Source: Serendipita indica DSM 11827 (lineage: Eukaryota > Basidiomycota > Agaricomycetes > Sebacinales > Serendipitaceae). From it: 64,000 nucleotides of DNA. The stretch lies in NCBI GenBank assembly GCA_910890315.1, contig CAJVGD010000005.1, forward strand, positions 434,001-498,000, read 5' to 3'. Position numbers and translations under genes: made by a program. The notes below the pieces were generated by a model, which saw only the letters and a program-made list of their open reading frames with translations, was not told the origin of the DNA and did no database searches. Shown here piece after piece: positions 31,628 to 44,757 of this stretch; position 1 is the stretch's first letter, and each line of letters starts with the position of its first letter.

Positions 31628-34600
31628 ATGTCGACCCAAAAGCCAGCTAAAACCAAGAAATCTCACAAGAGTGCAAACGCGTCTCAATCTTCGTCTGTCG
31701 CCGAGGCTTCGTCCAGCAAGAAGCAGCAAGTGTACGACACGGTCAATATCGGGCTCGATGTAGTGGCGAATGTAGCTGAAGGGTCGGATATTCTTGCTCC
31801 TCTCAAGGCAGCTTGTAAAACTACAAAGTCTATCCTAGATGTCATGCAGGCACGTTGGCGAATTGTGGTATAGGTGGCGAGTCTAACGAGTCCGATAGGC
31901 CATAGATAGCAACCAAGAGGATTGGAAGGATCTAACGCAACGTCTGGGAGAGTATAAGACTGCACTCGAGGAACAAATCGCCTTGATCGGCAAATACCCC
32001 ACAGCGGACAAGGACATCCACGAGGCGCTCAACCAGCCGGTTGCCCGATATATGGAGTACGTGAACAGTTTAGGTATCAGTTTCAACAAGCTGAGCAATG
32101 CAGGCTTCTGAAAGGGATGCAAACCACAGTCGTCAATTTACAGGAGAAACGCAAGCAAAGCAAACTTGGCTTGCTCAAAGCGTTTAGCAAAGTGAAGATT
32201 GATGCGGGAGAGATTCGTAGATTCAATCGGGATATTGAGGACCGGCATAGGCAGTTGATGGTGCGAACATCGCCAGTCTTATTCTCCCCTGACCAATAGT
32301 ACAGAGTGCATTGACTCTGTTTATCGCTCTACGCATTCAAGCTATGGAAGAGCAATCCAAAGCCAACGGTAAGCTCAAGCCTTGAGTGGAACACGTACTT
32401 AGTATTCTCAAGCCGACTCCACTGCAATACTTCAGCTCCCAACTGTAGACTTCGCTGCGTCAACTGTTCATAGAACTTGCTTGGAAGGAACCCGCAAAGC
32501 TGTTCTCCAAATGATCTGGGACTGGGCCAATGACGATGCGTCAGATAAGCCGATATTCTGGCTCTGCGATATCGCCGGCTCCGGCAAGTCCACAGTTGCG
32601 ACGTCCGCATTGGAGACATGGCAAAGGGAAGGAGCGTTAGGTGGCCGATTCTTCTTCTCCATAGCAAGTAACGAGGCATCTACAACCGGCAAATTCTGTT
32701 CCACCATTGCAAGAGACCTTGCCCACTATATCCCCCAGCTCATGCCGGGTATCGCCGACGCCATTAAGCGTAACCCCTCGTTCCTGCGAAGCTCTCTTGA
32801 AGAGCAGCTTCGGGTGCTGGTCACAGGCCCTGTTCTTCGTCGGCAGCAGCGTGTGATCCTCGTCATCGACGCTGTCGACGAGTGTAAATCTGGAACACAG
32901 CGTAAACAGCTGCTCGACGCGCTTTGTGTGGCCGTTCAAGAGTGCAAGAAACTCAAGATATTTATGACCAGTAGACCAGATCCTGTCATCCAGTCGACCT
33001 TGGGGGCCATTTCGATCAAGGCCAAAGTGGAGAACCGCCTCCACGATGTCAATCACATAGATAACGTTGATGACATCGCTGCCTATATACATCGATCGCT
33101 AGATGAGATTCTATCTCCTGACAAGAGGCAGCGACTGGTCGAAAAGGCCCAAGGACTGTTCATCTGGGCGAGCACTGCTTGCCGGATGCTGAACAGCGAA
33201 GCCACATGGGACACGCCAGAGAATATCTATGATCGACTGATTTCAGTGGACAAGGCGGGAGACATAGACGACGTTTATGGTCTCATCTTCGAGCGGATAG
33301 ACCCAAAAGCTCAAGAGTCGATGTGTAAAATGCTGGCCCTGCTGCTGGCAGCGTTCGAGCCGCTGACGGTGGATGAGGTGCAGGACATCCTGACGCATGT
33401 CAAAGTACGCGGGAGTGTGAAAGTGTTGGTGCAGAATCTAGGAAGCGTACTGAGCGTGGATGAAAGGACACAGCTAATCCAATTTCGCCACCCCACGCTT
33501 GTTGAATACCTCCGACGGTGCTCCATGACTCCAGCTACCAGCAAATTCTCCATTAAACTCGCAGAGGCTCATGGACAAGCTGCGTCGTGGTGTCTCAACC
33601 GCCTCACATCACGGACCGATGGGCTCAAGTTCAATATATGTCAAATCGAGTCATCTTTCTTCCTCAATAAACAGATTCCGAATCTTGCCGACAGAATATC
33701 CAAGTTTATCCCGCGGCAGCTTCAGTACGCAAGCTCCCATTGGTGTTTCCACATGGCGGAAAGTGAGAGCAGCTGGCGATACATACTCAAGAAAGAACTC
33801 GAAAAGTGACGGAAACATCCTACGCGCTATACTGGATGGAGGTGCTGAGTTTTACGAGGGGAATACCACGAGCAATAAACGGCCTTGGAGCAATTGCACG
33901 TCACGCGGAAGTAGGTAATCTTTTGAAATGAGCTCGAGAGACTAACACGGAAATAGCTTGAAGAGGAGATAAGAAATAGGATGACGGAGATCCGGCGGTT
34001 TATGATGGCATTTTGTGCCGATCCAAGAGAGTGCTCCACACATCTACATTTCTGGGCTTCCGTTCAGTCCGAAAGAGTCCAAACTGCACACTGACGGCCT
34101 GATACAGTACAGGCGGACGTTTAGAGTGACTGAGGGACTTGAGGCAACGTATTCCGGCCTTCCGAGAGCTCTTCGAGGCCACAAAGGTGCGGTGATGGCC
34201 GTCGGATTCTCGCCAGACGGCTCACGAATCGTCTCTGGCTCGGACGACGGGACTATTCGACTGTGGGAGGCAGACACTGGCCAGCCATTGGGAGAGCCAC
34301 TCCGAGGTCATGAGAGACGGATCAATGCCGTCGGATTCTCGCCAGACGGCTCACGAATCGTCTCTGGCTCGTACGACGGGACTATTCGACTGTGGGAGGC
34401 AGACACTGGCCAGCCATTGGGAGAGCCACTCCGAGGTCATGAGGAGGGATCAATGCCGTCGGATTCTCGCCAGACGGCTCACGAATCGTCTCTGGCTCGG
34501 ACGACGGGACTATTCGACTGTGGGAGGCAGACACTGGCCAGCCATTGGGAGAGCCACTCCGAGGTCATGAGAGAGGATCAATGCCGTCGGATTCTCGCCA

Positions 34601-35924
34601 GACGGCTCACGAATCGTCTCTGGCTCTTCCGACGGGACTATTCGACTGTGGGAGGCAGACACTGGCCAGCCATTGGGAGAGCCACTCCGAGGTCATGAAG
34701 GTCTGGTGAGGGCCGTCGGATTCTCGCCAGACGGCTCACGAATCGTCTCTGGCTCTTCCGACAGGACTATTCGACTGTGGAAGGCAGACACTGGCCAGCC
34801 ATTGGGAGAGCCACTCCGAGGTCATAAGAGAGGATCAATGCCGTCGGATTCTCGCCAGACGGCTCACGAATCGTCTCTGGCTCGGAAGACGGGGCTATTC
34901 GACTGTGGGAGGCAGACACTGGCCAGCCATTGGGAGAGCCACTCCGAGGTCATGAAGGTCTGGTGAGGGCCGTCGGATTCTCGCCAGACGGCTCACGAAT
35001 CGTCTCTGGCTCTTCCGACAGGACTATTCGACTGTGGAAGGCAGACACTGGCCAGCCATTGGGAGAGCCACTCCGAGGTCATGAGAGAGATCAATGCCGT
35101 CGGATTCTCGCCAGACGGCTCACGAATCGTCTCTGGCTCGGACGACGGGACTATTCGACTGTGGGAGGCAGACACTGGCCAGCCATTGGGAGAGCCACTC
35201 CGAGGTCATGAGAGAGGGATCAATGCCGTCGGATTCTCGCCAGACGGCTCACGAATCGTCTCTGGCTCGGACGACGGGACTATTCGACTGTGGGAGGCAG
35301 ACACTGGCCAGCCATTGGGAGAGCCACTCCGAGGTCATGAGAATTGGGTGATGGCCGTCGGATTCTCGCCAGACGGCTCACGAATCGTCTCTGGCTCTTC
35401 CGACAGGACTATTCGACTGTGGGAGGCAGACACTGGCCAGCCATTGGGAGAGCCACTCCGAGGTCATGAGGGAGGGATCAATGCCGTCGGATTCTCGCCA
35501 GACAGCTTACAAATCGTCTCTGGCTCACGAGATGGGACAGTTCGATTATGGAATGCAGATACCGGTCAGTTGTGGTTTCAAACTATCGCTGATTGAGACA
35601 GCAATCTGACCACCGAGCGTAGCCGTAAGCGCCCACGTTTCTGACTCCAGAGACGTACGCTCCAGTCTCGTAGACGAGGAACAGGCTACTCCTCTGAGAA
35701 TCGTCGTCCCTGGATTCAATCGATGCTCAATGATGCAGGATGGCTGGGTGAAATCTGCCGGTCGATTTCTCTTCTGGGTGCCACCAGACAACCGGAATGG
35801 ACTATTATATCCTCATATTATGACGATGCCAACGACGAGTCGATACCGCCCGACCAGAATTGACTTTACCCACTTTCAATGTGGATCCTCTTGGACCAAC
35901 GTTCGAGCAGGGACCAACGAATGA
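31628..35924 (+). pseudogene. NACHT-WD40 (NWD) STAND gene, right copy, frame broken
   Basis: Paralogue of 22982-27657, same exons: 31628-31849, 31899-32056, 32104-32260, 32305-32368, 32413-33910, 33957-35564, 35623-35924. The N-terminal region and NACHT (P-loop DIAGSGKST, VILVIDAVDEC) are open and, unlike the left copy, exon 2 is in register. Damage starts late: an A-run one base shorter near 33803-33808 gives a stop after KKELEK, two bases are missing near 34005, and WD40 units 3, 4, 6 and 8 each lose one or two bases just after the GHE codons. Eleven WD40 units remain against fourteen on the left. Final unit and C-terminal cap are conserved. At least six slips, all net losses. Possible readings: a decaying gene, a truncated NACHT-only protein, or assembly error in near-identical repeats. 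Confidence 0.8.
34165..35564 (+). repeat. Array of 11 WD40 repeats (right NWD)
   Basis: Same 129-nt unit as the left array. Variable residues after GHE/GHK here are GAVM, RRIN, GLVR (twice), RGIN, NWVM, GGIN, plus four units whose frame is shifted at exactly this place. Confidence 0.9.
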
Positions 35925-36519
35925 CTTATTGTGATTTCTATGACCATCAATGTATTGTATATTCATGCCAAACGGATGGAGAATGATAGGACGGAGAGCA
36001 AATCGCTTGTGTATAGCCGTCGCGTCATTGAAACCCCGGTAAGAAAGGCTGGGACGGCGTCGTAAAGGAGAGGTTGGCACGGCCAACTCAAGCACTAAGC
36101 GTTTAACCGTTGGGTATTGAGGTCGAGGACAGCAACGAGGCATTGCATTCAGTCCATCCTCCAAAACTACATATACTGAGTGTTTACGAATTTATCAAAG
36201 TATATCTTTGATGAGGACGAGGTGTGGCGCACATCAGCTGATCCGCCTATTGTACACCTTTGAACCTGACCATTGTCTTGCTTGACCAAACCAACGGCCA
36301 CAGTTGTGACAAGAATCACGACGAGTTATTCGGTCCATTGATAGCTTGTCCGTTCTTAAGGCTCACCAAACAGACAAAGGAAACACGCGCTCACGGCGCG
36401 GTCGGGGTGGACGTTGAATTAATCGACTTGGACGCAACGAAAAGCAGCCGAGGAAGCAGGAATACATAATAACGGAAGAGGATACAATATACTGTCCACT
36501 CGACGCTGTCACTTCCAGG

Positions 36520-39445
36520 ATGGACCATGACCGCCTCGTCCAGCCCGTGCGCACACTCAAACGGGCACAAGGAGCGTCTGTGTCTCATTTATTGCGTCCA
36601 CATGTTGTCGACAAGGAAGATGCTTCCAGTTTACAGAATTCCGCACACCCGTCACCCCATACGCTCACAGATTTTGCGACATTGTCCACAGAATCTTCGT
36701 GCTCTGCTTCTTCCTCTTCCCCGTCTTTCTCATTTGGCATCGATGCACCCGTACCTGCTGCACGCAGTGCTGAGACAACTGGTGCTGGGAGTCCAGATAT
36801 GCGACACTCCACTACTCTGACAAGAAATGATCAACTTTGTGCTCTTGGGACAGGATCACAGGTTCGAAAATCTCCGACGCGTGGTTCACCCCAGTCATCC
36901 TTGTCGAATGATCCGGCAGAGGTTCTCCTGGATATTAATAGCGAGCTCCTCAGGTGCGTAATTTGATTTTCTTATATTCAATATTCGTCTAAGGACTACA
37001 TACAGGGTCAACCAAGAGTTTCACGCCCGCAATCTCGCCCAGACAATGCCGTCCGAATTGAACATGTAAGTAACCTAGATAAATTGTTCGGATTCGCGTT
37101 GAAGGCTGCATAGGTACATTACGCGCTTCCAGTCGAACATTACCTGGATGATCCAGCATACTCAGGCATTTCAAACCATGGTCCGTACCCACCTTCATCC
37201 TATACTGAGTATTTCACTCAAGTGGCGTCATGCAGACAATCCCCGGCTCCCAAATTTCACTTCCGACCCTTACTCCACCACCATCCGTCTCATTCACCTC
37301 GACAGACCGTCTGCAAGCTTTATACGCGCATTTGCCCTCGCTTTTTTCCAAACAGCTCAGTCGGGAGCAGAGAAAGCGTCAGATTCAAGAAGTACTCTCA
37401 TCTCCAGAGTGGTCAGGGCAGTCATCGTCTGCTAAGTCGCCTTCGGGCATCCAATCGCCCTCCCGCAGGAGTCACGACGCGATGGAGTTCGAACTCCCGT
37501 CAAATTTAGACGCATCCATATCTATGGAGGTTAACAAGAATGGGAAACGACCACGCACAGAGGAAGATGAAGGAAATCTGGGAAGCGAGACCCCTTCTCC
37601 CAATGCATCAGTTTCCTCTCCTCCTGCAAGTGGGAGTGGGAATGGAGGCAGTCATTATAAACGGATCAGTATTGGTGGTGGCACGCGTCGTCGGCCAATG
37701 AGCACCTCGTCCTCTTCGTCTTTGTCCATACCAGCGATGCGTGTTTCGCCACCCAGTTCATCAGACACTGGATCTTCTTCTCCCGAGGGAAATAATGCGA
37801 CGGTGAGACATAGGGGCGAACGTGAAGATATGGACATTGGGTCACCCATGTACGTGACCAGTAGTGGTGGAGATCGGTCAATGGGTCCACCCCCTGTTCC
37901 TGCCAAAGCATTTGGCACTGCAACGGAGGTGAAAAGGGTACAGAATTTGGGGTACGGTGAAGAGCATCCGCGGACGCCTCAGAGCCCTTCGAATCAAGCA
38001 TCCACGCAACCGATTCAAACTGACAACCCCAGTCGTAGTCAAACCGATTCAATACCATCCCCGTCTAGTTCATCTATGAATCACCAGGCGCCTAGCCCAC
38101 CTCCCCGTTCCGACACTCGCTTCGCACAAGACGTATTTAGTGCCCTTCCGCTCGACATCCGTGAACGTCCAGGACCACCCAGAAACCTTATTCCTACCCT
38201 TCTTTCCATGATCCAAGACTCGACGCACAAAGAGGTCCCTTCTACCTTCAACGGAACGGGATACATGGTCGATCGGTCAAAGGGCAACATCTCGGTTCAA
38301 CTTCTGCGCAGTCGAGTCAAGGATTTCGACGCGCTCCCTACTGGCAAAAAGATTGACCTCCTGTGGACGTTTCAGCGGAATCAGCTCGCGTTGTACAAAA
38401 AGGTGTTGCGTTCGCGGGAGATGGAGCGAGAAATTCAGGGAAAGGAGGCTGCGAAAAGGTCTGGCGGGTCGAGTTTACTTGCCCACGGGACCGTATATGT
38501 TGCGGATGGGTCGGGTGCGGAGCGCTTTATATCAATGGAGTTCGACAGCCGCAACAGGAGCAGCCGCAGCGAGCTTTGGCGGATCCTACTATGCCGCCAG
38601 CGGCTGTCCCATTGAATTCACGTCATACGACGGGTCGTGGCGGAGGCTTGGAGGCATCGCCTGCGCCATCTACGAGTTCGAACTCAAGCTTGGAACGGAC
38701 ACATTTTGGAGCACCGACGGCACCAAGTTCCACCGGCAACGCTACATCGCCACCCTCCACGCTAGATGCAGGCACGCCATCTGCTTTGGCCCCTAGTACT
38801 GGTTCTACACCTGTCCCTAGTCATTCTACCTCCGCCATCATACCTTCTAACCCTTTGACATCTATTTCTACACCACCTAACATCCCATCGCCATCTTGGG
38901 ATTGGAGTACATTGTTCGATGCCAATAGGGCAATGCCCTCGAGTCTTGCTGCACCTCCCTCTACATCCAGTCGTAACTTGGAAGGCGGTGATGGGATTGA
39001 CCCTCTTGCTTTTCTCTTGGCTGCGTCAGACCCTTCTGCAACTTCGCCTGCGAACACAATTGGGAGTTCGAGGACCGTACCGACACCGCAGGAGATTCAA
39101 ATGCAGATCCAACGAGAAAGGCAGCAAAATCAACCGCAAATGGCTGTTTCGCCGCTGTCCATGGTCGCTTCGCCTACCTTTGTCGACGGACTCTCGCCCG
39201 CTCCAAGCATGAGCGCTGTGTCCCCTACGAATCTCATGGGATATCCGGCTGGACCAGGAGTCGGGTTGGAGGGCTCTGTGTCGTCGTTCTTTGGCGCCTC
39301 TCCTACTACGACTCTTGTCGACTCTCCCGCGGCGCTACTTAGTGGTGGATTGTCGCCATGGAATCCGAGTCCATCCGATTCTACCATTTCACAGATGACT
39401 TTTGTGGATGGGGCTCCCCCGGCGACGGATTACCTTCTCTGGTAA
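36520..39445 (+). CDS. Ser/Pro-rich protein of unknown function
   Basis: Not recognised. Exons: 36520-36953, 37006-37065, 37115-37180, 37236-38492, 38549-39445. The 38493-38548 intron rejoins AHGT to PQQEQPQRALADPTMPP in frame. Conserved-looking helical parts are VLLDINSELLRVNQEFHARN, MYITRFQSNITWMIQHTQAF, DRLQALYAHLPSLFSKQLSR, DVFSALPLDIRERPGPPRNL and DALPTGKKIDLLWTFQRNQL. The rest is low-complexity Ser/Pro/Thr, with a basic KNGKRPRTEEDEG (possible nuclear signal). Composition suggests a nuclear regulator, but no DNA-binding or enzymatic motif is visible. Its promoter and first exon are duplicated in inverted orientation at 22113-22385. No signal peptide or membrane segment. Confidence 0.7.
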
Positions 39446-39736
39446 CGCGCCATTGTTTGGCCCCTCAGTGTAGCTCCTTTTTCTACCTTTTCAACCTGGC
39501 TACATCCCGCTCCCCGACGTCAAATCCTCGAACACACGAACAAACTATTATCGCTCAACACCTTTCTCCTCATCATGTTGCTCTCATGGGACATTTCTCC
39601 GTGACCGTGATGAACTGTGTATTTCCCCTGGTCCCACTGGTTCCTAGCTTTAATCATTTGAATCTTTTCTTGTAGCACTCGGCAAATCAAAAGTTTTTTC
39701 CGCTTCTCAAGCGCTGTCCGATGAGACAAACAAACC

Positions 39737-42700
39737 ATGGTTGGTGATCCATCCCCAGACGACAGTTGCAATTTCAATATGCGGCGCCTTGTTAGCAAGA
39801 TTAAAATGAAGAAGAAATCTTCGAGAATCGAAAGCAGCAGAGACTCATCGCCAAATCGTCTCGAAGCCGGCTCAAGCACTTCCTCCCCCTTCCTCAGTCT
39901 CCAAGAGCCGCCTACCGGAAATGAACCCGTGATTGACGAGTCTACTACCACATATGTTAAACCAGCGGAAACACTAGTGTCAACGGATGCAGATCTTCCC
40001 AATTCGTCGAAGACATACGAAGAGATCTGCGAGTGGCTGCAGCAAGGGCCTTCCGCCGCGAACAATATTTCGCAGGTAACATCCTCTTCTGCATCTCTGA
40101 AGGCTACATGCATTATTGTGATACAAGGGGTCCAACTAGCCAAAGTAGGCTTCACGTAAATACTTCTCCGCATAGATGCAGACTTAGTGATATTACAGGA
40201 TGTTCAAGATGACGACAAGGAATGGGATGACTTACTCCAAGATGCACAGATGCACGCGGACCAGATCCAGCAGGACATCGCCAAATTAGAAACTAAGCCT
40301 TCAAATGCCAGGATTTTAAAGGCCGTGAAGAATTATTCCGAGTTGGTGTATACACAATTCGACTCTGCGATACCCAATGATGCTGTACAGGACCATCGGA
40401 ATAATGCTTGACGAGGCCAAGGACGCAATGACTGTGGCCAAAGGAAGAATAGATGGGGATGCAAGGCTTTTCCCAAGGACTAAGATCGGTAAAGATACCA
40501 TTAAGTGGCTGCGTGGTCGAGAGAAGGATGCGTTTGCACAATACCAGGTATTCTGGGGCTTCTTGTCTGTTCCGTTCACTAAGTCATTATAGAGCACTTT
40601 AGGAGAATCATTAGCTGTCATGGTGGACGATATATCTAGCCTCATTGAAAATCTCCGAGAGGAGGTGAAGCCGGTCACCATTGCAATGGGAACCGAAGTC
40701 GAAGGCGCGTTCAGAATGATAGCTGGGGACCAGGCTAATCCCTTGCCTCAGACAATACTCTCAGGCTCGCTTTCCAGTACGCATATGGCACTGACCTCGA
40801 CCAATGCGAACCCGGAACACGAGTAGATCTACTCGCCAGAATTCGGCAATGGGGTGATAATCCCAACTCAGAACAAGTCTTCTGGCTCAAAGACGCCGCT
40901 GGAACTGGAAAGTCGACAATAGCAGCGACAATGGCCAACGAATGGATCCGCGAAAGGCGGCTCGCTGGGCGATTCTTTTTCAGCCCCAATATTGAGCTCA
41001 ATAAGCGAATCAAGTATTTTTGCCGTACTGTTGCTGCAGACGTTGCATGTCAGTTTCCAGAGTTGAGGAGACATATTGAGGATGTGCTCTCGGAGTTGCC
41101 CTCAATGGAGAGTAGGATGGACTTTACGGTACAACTTAGTCAGGCCATCTTGGAGCCTATCAAGCAGAGAGGAGATGATATCGCCGTCTTCCTCGTCATC
41201 GATGCCTTGGACAATTGCGACATTGACGACCGAGGATATCTTCTCAAGGCACTCCTTACGAAGCTGCCTGAAATCCACCATCTCAAAATCCTTCTAACGA
41301 GTCGCCCAATTCAAGATATAGCGGATATTCTCGACCAATCGACTCTTGTCTGCGGGCAGGGTGTTCATTTATTGGATATCAATAATCCACCGAACGATGA
41401 TATTGCAATTTACGTTCACTCGAAGCTTCAGGTATACTCTATAGAAGACCGCCAGCGAGTCATCGACCATGCGAAAGGTCTCTTCATCTGGGCAGCAACC
41501 TTCTGTCGGACGCTCCTTCAAACCCGCTGGGGAGAAAGGCTCCTCAAGCATCTTGCACACGAGGCTATTACTGGATCTCTAGACAAACTCTATCTCAACG
41601 TATTGAGGCAAGCTGTGGATGAAGAAGGGAAGGACGACTTGAAGAAGATACTTCAAGTTGTCATTTCAGCTTTTCAACCCGTTTCAACCAACTCTATCAT
41701 CACTTTGCTCCCTCATGTTCGCCGAGTGAATGATCTCGTCCAGGATATAGCTGGAGTTATCAAAGACGGGCATCCTGATCGACCGCTCAAAGTCCTACAT
41801 CCAACGTTCCGCGATTTCATTGCTTCCAATGAGAAGAGAGCGAATGGATTTGTTCTCCAGCTGACGCCATCACACTCCCTGGTTGCTGCAGCGTGTCTAG
41901 ATGTACTGAAGCAACTGTCGTTCGACATTTTGGGCATCAGCAAGCACGATTCATTCATCCCGCACAACAAGAACATCGACAATGTCGAAGAGCTGATCGA
42001 AACTCGTACCTCTGCGGCTATGAGGTACGCAAGTTCTTACTGGGCTCATCATATTGCATCTTCTGAAGAGGCATGGACCGATTGGGACCAAGTTTCAAGC
42101 TTTCTACGAACCCATCTTTGCTCCTGGCTTGAGCTGATGAGTTGGCGTCGCATGGTCGGGTCATGCCATCAAGCACTGGCGCAATTGCACCTCAAGGTTC
42201 GAAGGGATGCTGTCATGGGTGGTCCAAGTACGGTACGTTAACAAAAATAAATGAATATCGAACTGTTCAACATCTACAGATGGATGTTTTGATAGTACAG
42301 CATGCATCACAGTTCCTATTTCGATACCAAAACATTATCACCGAAGCCGCTCTCCATACATATACAATACCAGTGGCGATGGCACCGAAATTCTCGCCAC
42401 TCTTTAACAAGTCTAGGCCCAAGACGGACCTTCCGTCCGTTGAAATCATAACTTCTCACGAAGAGACTGATTGGGAGACACATATAGTACTCACTGGTCA
42501 AGACGATCCCATTTCTAGAGTGAAGATATCTCCTGATGGGAGCCGAGCTGTCACTGTCGGTGAAGGGGGAAGTGTGTCTCTATGGGATATAGAGTCTGGT
42601 GAGAAAGTGGGAATCACCCTTCCAAAGTATTCTTCGACTGTCATTCTCCTGATCGAGGCCGAATTCTCACCCAATGCAACAATCCTAGCCATAGGTCATA

Positions 42701-44601
42701 GCAGTGACGTTCTCTATCTCTGGGAAGCTCGTACAGGTAGGCAGATCTGGAAAGCGACACTACCTTCAGCTCTTCGAGGCAGTACAAATAGCAACGGCGT
42801 TCGCTTCTCCCCTACCAAGCCATACGTCGCATACGCTACAGAATGCTATCATGCCGGCCGCCCAACCATTAGTGAAACCCGATTTTACAATGTGGACACT
42901 GGTCGACAGCTCCAAGGAATGCTCACCATTGAACCATCGAGTACAAAGTTCAAAATTTCACCTGATGGAGCGCGCGGTGTCTTTATCGGCTACTTCGAAA
43001 GGCGCCGTGATCGAGGGGTGGTCACCGTTATCGATATGGACACCCTCCAGCAAATTCAGCAGTTCGAAGCGGACCATGTACCTTCTTCCTGTATTAGTTA
43101 CTCTTCCAGCGGCGCCAAAGTGGTGATATCATGGCCAGAGAGCCATACTGTGACCTCTCGGCCTGTTCCTCCGCTACTTTTGATCGATTGTAATACGGGA
43201 GGGGTAACGGATATGACCGACGATGATAGCCCACCATCGTTTCAGGCCCTAGCCTTGCAGGATGGTGTCTGTATGGTATCTCTTTCCACCATAGATTCAA
43301 CAATTATCTTTTGGGACATGCGTAATGGTCGAAAGCTGTCGACTGTCAGCGGCCAAGATGATCCTCTGCAGTTTGTCTGGGCTTCCACGGATGGCAAGCA
43401 TATCGCAACACTCTCCCGCGAACAGAGGATACAGGTATGGGACATTGGCACTGGTGAGGAGAGACCTACTATCCTCTCTGGATATACAGGAAATTTCTTG
43501 ACCGCGCATTTGTCGATCGATTGGAATCGGTTGGTCGTGCAAGCATCTTCAGAGATGCGAGTATTTGATCTACAAGCCCGAGAACCTGGCTTGATCTTGC
43601 CAGAGGCAAAGCGCAAGGGAAATCCACACGTCGTATTTCTATCAAACGGGACATCGTTCCTTCTATGGAGCCATAGTCATGAACTCTTGGAACTATGGGA
43701 TGCCACTGATGGATTACTGTGTCGAAACAAGATCAGTGATATGTTGTCTACTGACGTCGTTGACCTCGTCAGCGTGGCAGAGGTCCCAGGTGGAATGGGT
43801 ATTGCCTATACTCGCTTGAACAAAGGAGCCATGCTTGTATCGTTGGATTCAGCCTGTAAGGAACCAATTTCACTGGAGGATGAAGATTCGACGGTTTATG
43901 GTGGCTACATATCTTTCACGCCCAGTGGGTCTCATATGGCCATCAGCAGTTCTCGTGGGGTGCAAGTGTGGGACTATGTTACGGGTAAATCCCTGTGGAA
44001 GACGACGTCACTTGGGCTTGACGCCTGGTTTGCTTTATCAGCAGACGGGATGAAAGTGGCGGGAGTACGCTACAACTATATGTACCTGTTTCATACTGTC
44101 GGAGGTCAGGAGTTTAGGATGGTGGGGCCCCTTGCATGGGCAACGGCATTCAATCCTGCCGGAGACTTGTTGGCGTGCGTAGGTCCGCGAGAGCTATGGA
44201 TTTGGGACCTCCGTGGGCCTGAACCACAAGTTGGGACGAAGCTCTCTACACCAACTGAATGCAGTGGGAAAGAAAGTCTGGACTTTTCTTCCGACGGAAG
44301 GTTTCTCATACTGGGCTCATTCGTATGGGAAGTGGAGGGCACGCAGCTCACGAGCCACATTTCTCCAAAGATTCCGACGTCTCTCAAGGCGTATCACCGT
44401 TCCTTTCTCACTTATTACAACGGCTGGATATATACCGCTTTTCCTCCTCGACCTATCCTCCCAGTCCCTGATCATCTGAAAAAGACCATGGGTCACTTTC
44501 CGAGGATCGAATCAAAAGGGAATGTAGTTATTTTAGTTACGGAGGCATACAAACCCTTTTGGATTGACTGCTCGGCATTTGTCACAAGGAGCTCCGGATA
44601 G
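39737..44601 (+). CDS. NACHT STAND protein with degenerate WD40-like propeller (second NWD type)
   Basis: Exons: 39737-40144, 40199-40347, 40391-40547, 40593-about 42232, 42280-44601. The N-terminus is basic and Ser-rich (MRRLVSKIKMKKKSS), then helical (DVQDDDKEWDDLLQDAQMHA, GIMLDEAKDAMTVAKGRID). NACHT: CEPGTRVDLLARIRQWGDNP, P-loop DAAGTGKST, Walker B VFLVIDALDNC, ILLTSRP, GLFIWAATFCRTLL, and HPTFRDFI. After a helical arm comes a propeller of diverged WD40 blades (ISPDGSRAVTVGEGGSVSLW, IIFWDMRNGRKLS) and a C-terminal cap (YYNGWIYTAFPPRPILPVP, PFWIDCSAFV) shared with the gene at 62.0 kb. The frame changes between 40697 and 40778. An 80 nt intron with weak donor gtcgaa would solve it; otherwise a one-base slip near 40777. 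Likely sensor-type immune or incompatibility receptor. Confidence 0.82.
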
Positions 44602-44757
44602 ACGTTCACCCAATAAATCGTTTGTAAACAGCGAGAATATACGAGTCATGTTCCTCGAGTTTGCCGGAGCCGAAGGTGTACGTTGGCCACCGGAAACTCA
44701 ATTCGCAAGCTTTGGCCATCTACCACGCCCTTGGTTCTTGACGTTGTTCATCCCGCC

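Larger units (their letters stand above)
31578..36798 (+). repeat. Right arm of the inverted segmental duplication
   Basis: Plus-strand partner of 22113-27712. It carries the right NWD copy, its tail, about 600 bp of shared intergenic DNA and the start of the Ser/Pro-rich gene. Because here the Ser/Pro-rich gene continues intact to 39445, this arm probably marks the ancestral position and the left arm the copy. That inference rests only on which copy of the flanking gene is whole. Confidence 0.88.

Noticed and set aside
23342-35564. Regularly spaced repeats that could suggest a CRISPR-like or satellite array
   Set aside because: Unit is coding, 129 nt, in WD40 register inside spliced genes, in a eukaryote.
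22113-36798. Inverted arms as the ends of a DNA transposon
   Set aside because: Arms contain host-type spliced genes, no transposase is in the loop and no target-site duplication or terminal motif was visible.
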